Assembly: GCA_020024475.1 (NCBI GenBank)
Contig: JAHHTS010000092.1
Location: forward strand, 1 to 9,021
Length of the DNA stretch: 9,021 bases
Direction: 5' to 3'
Origin: Oscillospiraceae bacterium
GTDB taxonomy: Bacteria; Bacillota; Clostridia; Oscillospirales; Ruminococcaceae
Positions 7,010 through 9,021 of the stretch are shown here, in pieces. A program made the translations under genes and the position numbers. Below the pieces are notes generated by a model. That model ran no database searches. It was not told the origin of the DNA and saw only the letters and a list, made by a program, of their open reading frames with translations. Numbering within the stretch: position 1 is the stretch's first letter; each line of letters opens with the position of its first letter.

Positions 7010-7018
7010 TTAGCTGTT

Positions 7019-7807
7019 ATGAAAAAATTAAATAAAGTTGTAATCTCTATACTTTTTGCAAACGCCATAATGTTTTGTACATCATTAACATCGTATGCAG
7101 CGGGAGGCAAAGTAACATACAAAGGAAAAGATAATGAAATTGTTGTTGAAACAGGAACAAAAAATAAACAAGAATATACCGTCAGCGACCTTTTTGGCGA
7201 TGAATTTAAAAACTTATTGCCTGGTGATACAAGAGTAATTGAAAATATTATTATAGAAAATCAATGTGGCTCAGGTAAATATGTAAAGTGTTATCTTTAT
7301 CCGAAAGAACCTGTAAAAATTGCAGATGGTGTGATTGTGGGAAATAATGAAGATGGTGATACATTTAACGAAAAACAAATTTATCAGTCTTTATTAAGCC
7401 AAATCAATATGAAAGTTGAACATAATGGAAAGGTTATAGTTGATGATGCTGCTGAAAGTACTGATTATTTAGATGCAAATTTAGATGGAGGCATTTATTT
7501 AGGAAAGTTAAATAATAATGAAAAAACGAATATAAAACTTACTGCTAGTGTACCACTTGAGTTTAAGGCTCCTGATGAGATAAAACCTGGTACGGTTGAA
7601 TACGATTTTTATCAAAACTCATTTGCAGATAAAGCAGGCTTAATTGAGTGGGAAATAAAGTTTGAAGAATATGACAATGAAACGCCTATATCACCTGATA
7701 CTAGAGATACTACTAATGTGAATATGCATATAATCATTGGAATTATTAGTACCATTGCTTTAATTTATCTTATTGCGAAAAAGAAAAAAGAAAATAAACA
7801 AAGTTAA
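7019..7807 (+). CDS. Membrane-tailed surface protein with degenerate sorting signal
   Basis: A 262-residue exported protein that probably stays at the cell surface. It has an ordinary signal peptide (cleavage near Tyr-Ala27|Ala28), not the SipW type. The body begins with VTYKGKDNEIVVE and contains DLFGDEFKNLLPGDT (57-71) followed by IENIIIEN, similar to the LVPG block of the subunits, and two cysteines, Cys83 and Cys91. The C-terminus has SPDTRDTTN (225-233), a hydrophobic helix (about 236-253) and a KKKK tail. This is the tripartite form of a sortase substrate, but the motif expected to read xPxTG has Arg229 (AGA, 7703-7705) in place of glycine. It is the last gene of the cluster, 13 bases after subunit 4. 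As a membrane-held protein with a subunit-like motif it could anchor the fibre. Similar last-gene proteins with intact PKTGD signals are familiar to me from related loci, but I cannot verify this here. Confidence 0.82.
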   Translation: MKKLNKVVISILFANAIMFCTSLTSYAAGGKVTYKGKDNEIVVETGTKNKQEYTVSDLFGDEFKNLLPGDTRVIENIIIENQCGSGKYVKCYLYPKEPVKIADGVIVGNNEDGDTFNEKQIYQSLLSQINMKVEHNGKVIVDDAAESTDYLDANLDGGIYLGKLNNNEKTNIKLTASVPLEFKAPDEIKPGTVEYDFYQNSFADKAGLIEWEIKFEEYDNETPISPDTRDTTNVNMHIIIGIISTIALIYLIAKKKKENKQS

Positions 7808-7811
7808 TATC

Positions 7812-7846
7812 AAAAAAGACTATCCTTTTATAGGATAGTCTTTTTT
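7812..7846. terminator. Bidirectional terminator between convergent genes
   Basis: A 15-bp perfect stem (7812-7826 with 7832-7846) and a five-base loop (TTTAT), with six A residues at one end and six T residues at the other, so it reads as a terminator on both strands. It sits in the 43-base gap between the stop of the cluster's last gene and the stop of the convergent reductase. Confidence 0.93.
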
Positions 7847-7850
7847 AGGA

Positions 7851-8966
7851 TTAGTTTTCAAAAACCTCAGCAACTTTTTTAAGCCCAGCTATAATTGAAA
7901 TGTGTTGTGGACAAGATGTTTCACATTTACCACATTCTATACATTGACTAGCTTTAGACATTGATACTGTCATATTTTCATAGTATGTTTGTTGAGTTGA
8001 AAATCCTTTGTTTAAAGCTTGTAACTCAGCATTATAAAGTGCAAAGTATTTAGGAATAGGGATATTATTTGGGCACCCATCGACACAATATTGGCAAGAA
8101 GTACAAGGAATTGCAATTGAAGAATTGATAATATCGACTACTTCATTGATAATTTGATACTCTTTGTCTACCATAGGAATAAAATTTTTCATATAAGATA
8201 TATTATCTTCTACTTGACTTATATTGCTCATCCCGCTGAGAACCATCATTACATTGTCCAGCGTAGCAGCATATCTTATAGCCCAACTAGGAATTGATGC
8301 ACTAGGATTATATTTTTTCATAAGTTCTTGAGCTTTATTCGGAATATCAACCAAACTGCCACCTTTTACCGGTTCCATAACAATTACAGGCTTATTATAT
8401 TTGGTAGCCAGTTCATAACATTTCCTAGATTGAATACTTGGATTTTCCCAATCTAAATAATTTATTTGTAATTGAACAAATTCGGTTTCTGGCCATTCTA
8501 TAAGCATTTCTTCTAATAAATTTACGTCATCATGGAATGAGAAACCAATATGTTTGATTTTTCCTTGAGATTTCATTTCTTTGATGAATTCAAAGCTTTT
8601 AAATTTTTTGGCTTTTTCAAATCTCTCTCTATTCATAGCATGAAGAAGATAGTAGTCAAAATATTCAACTCCGCATTTTTCGAGTTCTTCATTAAATATT
8701 TTCTGATTATCTTCAATACTATTTACTCTAGGAAGAGGTAATTTTGTAGCGATCGTAAATTTATCTCTTGGATATCTTTCGACTAAAGCTTTTTTAAGAT
8801 AAATTTCGCTTTGTTCTTTATGATAGACATAAGCAGTGTCGAAATATGTAAAGCCTTTTTCCATAAATATATCAACCATTTTAAAAAGTTGATTCATATC
8901 TACGCTTGTCGCGTCGTTAGGGTTGTTTAGAGGAAGCCTCATAAAACCAAAGCCGAGTTTTTTCAT
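7851..8966 (-). CDS. Aldo/keto reductase with C-terminal 2x[4Fe-4S] ferredoxin-type domain
   Basis: A probable cytoplasmic oxidoreductase of 371 residues. The first 280 residues are an aldo/keto reductase barrel: the opening KKLGFGFMRLP, then the catalytic tetrad Asp43 (FDTAYVY), Tyr48, Lys75 (ATKLP) and His109 (LLHAMN), then HIGFSFHD and a late SGMSN cofactor-binding segment. The C-terminal 90 residues carry two cysteine clusters, Cys288/291/294/298-Pro and Cys342/345/348/352-Pro, each of the form that binds a [4Fe-4S] cluster. This fused family is common in Clostridia; its substrate is generally unknown. An ATG at 8984 would add six residues (MYKEIK), but AAGGAG (8973-8978) lies within those codons six bases before the ATG at 8966, and nothing resembling a ribosome site precedes 8984, so I choose 8966. 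It faces the surface cluster and shares only the terminator with it. Confidence 0.93.
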   Translation of the reverse strand: MKKLGFGFMRLPLNNPNDATSVDMNQLFKMVDIFMEKGFTYFDTAYVYHKEQSEIYLKKALVERYPRDKFTIATKLPLPRVNSIEDNQKIFNEELEKCGVEYFDYYLLHAMNRERFEKAKKFKSFEFIKEMKSQGKIKHIGFSFHDDVNLLEEMLIEWPETEFVQLQINYLDWENPSIQSRKCYELATKYNKPVIVMEPVKGGSLVDIPNKAQELMKKYNPSASIPSWAIRYAATLDNVMMVLSGMSNISQVEDNISYMKNFIPMVDKEYQIINEVVDIINSSIAIPCTSCQYCVDGCPNNIPIPKYFALYNAELQALNKGFSTQQTYYENMTVSMSKASQCIECGKCETSCPQHISIIAGLKKVAEVFEN

Positions 8967-8999
8967 TTTTATCTCCTTATACATTACTATTTAAAATAT

Positions 9000-9008
9000 A
9001 TAATACCA
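9000..9008 (-). promoter_or_regulatory. Candidate extended -10 promoter for the reductase
   Basis: On the minus strand TGGTATTAT (9008 down to 9000) matches the extended -10 form TGnTATAAT with one mismatch. Any -35 would be beyond or at the window edge. Transcription would start near 8993, about 27 bases before the ATG at 8966, which again favours that start over 8984. Confidence 0.4.
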
Positions 9009-9021
9009 TATAAACTAATGG

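Noticed and set aside
8550..8741. Plus-strand open frame of 63 codons inside the reductase
   Set aside because: It is antisense to a well-supported enzyme gene and consists mostly of Phe/Lys codons from the complement; no start signal.
1..9021. CRISPR array, tRNA, rRNA, insertion sequence or integration site
   Set aside because: No regularly spaced direct repeats, no cloverleaf-like or rRNA-like segment, and no transposase or integrase frame was seen.

Overview
The window is strongly AT-rich, uses A/G-rich Shine-Dalgarno sites throughout and encodes Gram-positive surface proteins (SipW-type signal peptides, sortase-like tails, a VWA/Cna-B protein). Together with an iron-sulfur aldo/keto reductase of a type common in anaerobes, this points to a low-GC Firmicute, probably a Clostridia or Erysipelotrichia-like anaerobe. 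No marker gene fixes the genus.

Layout: positions 1-393 hold no gene. They contain a strong rho-independent terminator (201-240) that closes whatever lies upstream, and an AT-rich leader with a recurring TCATATATAA element. Positions 394-7807 are a compact same-strand cluster of seven genes: a SipW-like ER-type signal peptidase; two SipW-type secreted proteins of a BsaA-like kind (1040-1639, 1701-2276); a third, divergent one (2395-2997); a 1145-residue VWA/Cna-B surface protein (3016-6453); a fourth SipW-type secreted protein (6475-7005); and a membrane-tailed protein (7019-7807) whose C-terminus looks like a decayed sortase signal. The last four genes are spaced by only 13-21 bases and are probably co-translated. 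The first gaps are longer and hold candidate internal promoters. A bidirectional terminator (7812-7846) separates the cluster from a convergent, apparently unrelated aldo/keto reductase with two [4Fe-4S] motifs (7851-8966).

Inferred working model: the dedicated signal peptidase processes four paralogous subunits that all have an Ala|Tyr/Trp-Leu/Phe cleavage region. These would assemble outside the membrane into a TasA/BsaA-like matrix fibre. The large VWA protein would serve as adhesin or tip, and the membrane-tailed last gene as base or anchor. The fold and polymer role are inferred from family resemblance; the sequence directly shows only the shared motifs and the gene order. The most unusual points are four different SipW-type subunits in one cluster, exactly one cysteine in each mature subunit, the SPDTR in place of an xPxTG sorting motif, and a start-stop ATGTAATG element at the third subunit gene.
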